A stretch of DNA of 64,000 nt. It comes from Rivularia sp. T60_A2020_040 (GTDB lineage Bacteria; Cyanobacteriota; Cyanobacteriia; Cyanobacteriales; Nostocaceae). The position numbers were made by a program, and so were the translations under genes. Positions 62,157 to 64,000 of the stretch are shown here, one piece after another (positions within the stretch are counted from its first letter, which is position 1; each line of letters begins with the position of its first letter). The DNA is taken from assembly GCA_015272215.1 (NCBI GenBank), contig JACYMD010000064.1, positions 62,001 to 126,000 of the forward strand. Direction: 5' to 3'. The notes beneath the pieces were generated by a model that had not been told where the DNA came from, did no database searches, and saw nothing but the letters and a program-made list of their open reading frames with translations.

Positions 62157-63782
62157 ATGAACATTCTTTATACTTTTGATGGTCATAAGTTATTAAAGTT
62201 ACTTTTATTACAAAATATTCCTTCTGCTTTTTTTGTGAGTTTAGGAATTTATTTGCTAGCAACATTGTTGTTGTATATAACTTTATTTTACATAGTGCGT
62301 CCTTTAGTACGCCGTTTTGATAATTCTCCCATACTTCTTATACTCAGTGTTATTCAAAATCCCCTCGTAATTACCGTTGCTTTATTAGGAATTAAATCCT
62401 CTGTGAGTAAATTAAATTCATCGGAGATAACTAATTGGATTCAACGGAGTTTAACTGCTGGAATTGCGATCGCGTTAACTTATTGCCTAGCACAATTATT
62501 TACCCAGGTAGCTACCTATTATTTACGTGCTTATATAAAACAAACTGAAGCAGTTTGGGATAATGTATTAGTTCCGATTTTGGAAAGATTGCTTCCAGCT
62601 TTAACTTATATTTTGGGAACATTCCTATTTTTAGAGGCTTTAGGAATTGACTTAACGGGGATTTGGGTAGCTTTTGGAGGGTTAACTTTTGTTCTTGGTT
62701 TTGCACTCAGAGATATTTTAGCTAACTTTTTTAGTGGTTTAGTATTATTAATTGATACACCCTTTCAATTTGGGGATGTAATTGCAATGCCAGATAATTC
62801 TCTTGCCATAATTAAAAATATTGGCTTGCGTGTCACCAAATTATACTTAGTAAATAGTGATTCAGAAATTTATATACCCAATGCATCGTTAGGAAGTAAA
62901 GATATCATTAATTTATCTCGTCCGACTCCCCATGTAGCGAAAACAATTCAATTAGATATTAAAGTAAATACCGACCAAATATTAGCTAATCAAATATTGC
63001 GAGAAACAATTTTAGGTCATCCCGATACGTTAGGAAAGCCTGCGGAAAAGTTACAATATATAGATGATTTTCAGGGATTAAAAGAAGCAGATGAAGAAAA
63101 TATTTCCAAAATAGTAGCAGGAAAAGAACGATTAGAAATAGAAGAAAAAGTCAATATTCAGTTAGAAAAAATCGAACGTAAATTTAAATATCTCATTCGT
63201 GCCATCCAAATTTTAAAAAAAGGCGGTTTGAGCGAAGAGCAAATTAAAATAGTGCAAAATAATTACAATCAGATATTAGAATTAGTCGGATTCCAACTTA
63301 CAGATGATGATATAAAAAAAAGGAATCAATTATTAGAAGTCAACGTTGATATTATCAATAATACCTTAATTGGTTTAACTAGAAATTGGTATCAAGCTTG
63401 GTTAAAAGACCCAGATTTGCGGATAGAAGACGAACTAACATTAGAAGAAGAATGGGAAAGTAAACTAAACATTCTGAAAAATAAAGTAACTAGATTATCG
63501 CAAAAAATAGCCAAACCGGGAGGATATGAAACCCTACTCGATGAATACGTACTTAACCTTGTACAATGGCTACAAGACGAATTTAAATCATCATCAACTC
63601 GATGGAAAGAACCAACAATTAGACTGAGTAATTTAGGTAGCGATTCAATGCAATTTACAGTTAAGTTTTACGTAGACCATATTAAATTAGAACATTGGGA
63701 AAGAAGCGAACGTGTTGCTAATGAAGTGCGTCGGGAAATGGTGCGGAGACTTATGGAAGCGGGGATTTATAATAATTCGTAA
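62157..63782 (+). CDS. MscS mechanosensitive channel with a large cytoplasmic insertion
   Basis: 541 residues. Several N-terminal helices, the pore-lining region about 140-180 and the MscS core about 170-260 (GGLTFVLGFALRDILANFF, PFQFGDVI, IYIPNASL). The final alpha/beta domain resumes at about 485-540 (WKEPTIRLSNLGSDSMQFTV, then SERVANEVRREMVRRLMEAGI). Between them, residues about 300-482 are a charged, helical, coiled-coil-rich insertion that ordinary MscS proteins lack. The channel should release solutes on hypo-osmotic shock; the insertion may couple gating to a cytoplasmic partner. Confidence 0.88.
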   Translation: MNILYTFDGHKLLKLLLLQNIPSAFFVSLGIYLLATLLLYITLFYIVRPLVRRFDNSPILLILSVIQNPLVITVALLGIKSSVSKLNSSEITNWIQRSLTAGIAIALTYCLAQLFTQVATYYLRAYIKQTEAVWDNVLVPILERLLPALTYILGTFLFLEALGIDLTGIWVAFGGLTFVLGFALRDILANFFSGLVLLIDTPFQFGDVIAMPDNSLAIIKNIGLRVTKLYLVNSDSEIYIPNASLGSKDIINLSRPTPHVAKTIQLDIKVNTDQILANQILRETILGHPDTLGKPAEKLQYIDDFQGLKEADEENISKIVAGKERLEIEEKVNIQLEKIERKFKYLIRAIQILKKGGLSEEQIKIVQNNYNQILELVGFQLTDDDIKKRNQLLEVNVDIINNTLIGLTRNWYQAWLKDPDLRIEDELTLEEEWESKLNILKNKVTRLSQKIAKPGGYETLLDEYVLNLVQWLQDEFKSSSTRWKEPTIRLSNLGSDSMQFTVKFYVDHIKLEHWERSERVANEVRREMVRRLMEAGIYNNS

Positions 63783-63784
63783 TA

Positions 63785-64000
63785 CTATCTATTTGCAATC
63801 TCAGTTACTGCTTGATTAATTACATCATCACTGACACCATGTCGCTTTAAACTTGCAACTAAAGCATTAACAGTATTATTTTCTAATCGTTCCAAATCTA
63901 CGCGAAGCATTTGTCCAATATAAGCACGCATTAATGGTTGATAACCAGAAAATCCCAGTATTGGTGCAATCCGTTTTAAGTCTTCCACCACATCTTCAGG
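63785..64000 (-). CDS. Unknown small protein, clipped by the right edge
   Basis: 71 residues visible, the C-terminus of a frame that is open to the window edge (its first codons are outside). KRIAPILGFSGYQPLMRAYIGQMLRVDLERLENN and SLKRHGVSDDVINQAV are helical; the pattern resembles ribbon-helix-helix antitoxin tails but I cannot confirm it. If so, a toxin partner should lie just outside. It converges with the MscS gene, stop to stop, with a 2-bp gap. Confidence 0.6.
   Translation of the reverse strand, partial: PEDVVEDLKRIAPILGFSGYQPLMRAYIGQMLRVDLERLENNTVNALVASLKRHGVSDDVINQAVTEIANR

Overview
The window reads as chromosomal DNA of a filamentous, probably heterocyst-forming (Nostocales-type) cyanobacterium. 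The evidence is the many GCGATCGC (HIP1) octamers, the abundant short tandem heptamer repeats in nearly every intergenic gap, and a typically cyanobacterial gene set: PAM68 next to rpsO, the tocopherol enzymes, a helical carotenoid protein, cyanophycinase, KtrAB, CYP110-like P450s and a PEP-CTERM protein. The DNA is AT-rich. I found no tRNA, rRNA, prophage, CRISPR array or intact transposase.

Layout. 1-746 is the end of a spermidine/putrescine permease (potC-like). 787-11962 is an eight-gene minus-strand block for a Wzx/Wzy-type extracellular polysaccharide: two GT4 transferases, a Wzc-type tyrosine autokinase, a polymerase/ligase, a third GT4, two sister GT2s and a flippase. 12485-18471 holds an M1 aminopeptidase, a DUF3352 protein and a methyltransferase. 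19086-25244 holds a secreted fasciclin protein, ktrB-ktrA for potassium uptake, and gamma-tocopherol methyltransferase plus homogentisate phytyltransferase followed by a TPR protein. 25445-31952 holds a PEP-CTERM protein, an LCP ligase and two P450s flanking a small HTH protein. 32202-37437 is minus-strand: PAM68/rpsO, cyanophycinase, ureG-ureF-ureE and a sodium:solute symporter. 38317-45771 is a stress-flavoured region with a GAF-TPR protein, an alcohol dehydrogenase fragment, an SRPBCC protein, a DJ-1/DUF2383 fusion, DUF2267, a DUF6335-like protein, a carotenoid protein and surE. 46773-51781 holds a sugar transferase, cobA, hemD, coaE and tldD. 52082-64000 holds a GT4, DUF2237, an L,D-transpeptidase, an FAD-domain photolyase relative, a lone HigA, a riboswitch-controlled SLC13/ArsB-like transporter, a Uma2 protein, a methyltransferase plus cyclic-peptide-type ABC exporter, an MscS channel and a clipped final gene.

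Main signals. (1) A c-di-AMP (ydaO/yuaA) riboswitch at about 56260-56415 lies upstream of the SLC13-type transporter. (2) A 27-bp, two-hairpin element has inserted in frame into the second P450 gene and split what was apparently a perfect HIP1 site. (3) Tandem heptamers touch or enter gene ends repeatedly: they supply stop codons and C-terminal tails and abut start codons, and the two TTG-start genes (ureF, cobA) both sit beside them. (4) A roughly 370-base, densely hairpinned, protein-free segment precedes the sugar transferase and ends in hairpins like those at IS200/IS605 or omega-RNA ends. (5) Several small inverted-repeat elements, a MITE candidate and at least one clear gene remnant show how active small repeats have been here.

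Limits. Everything was read by eye. Family names rest on recognised motifs, not on database searches, and identities of small or unknown proteins are tentative.
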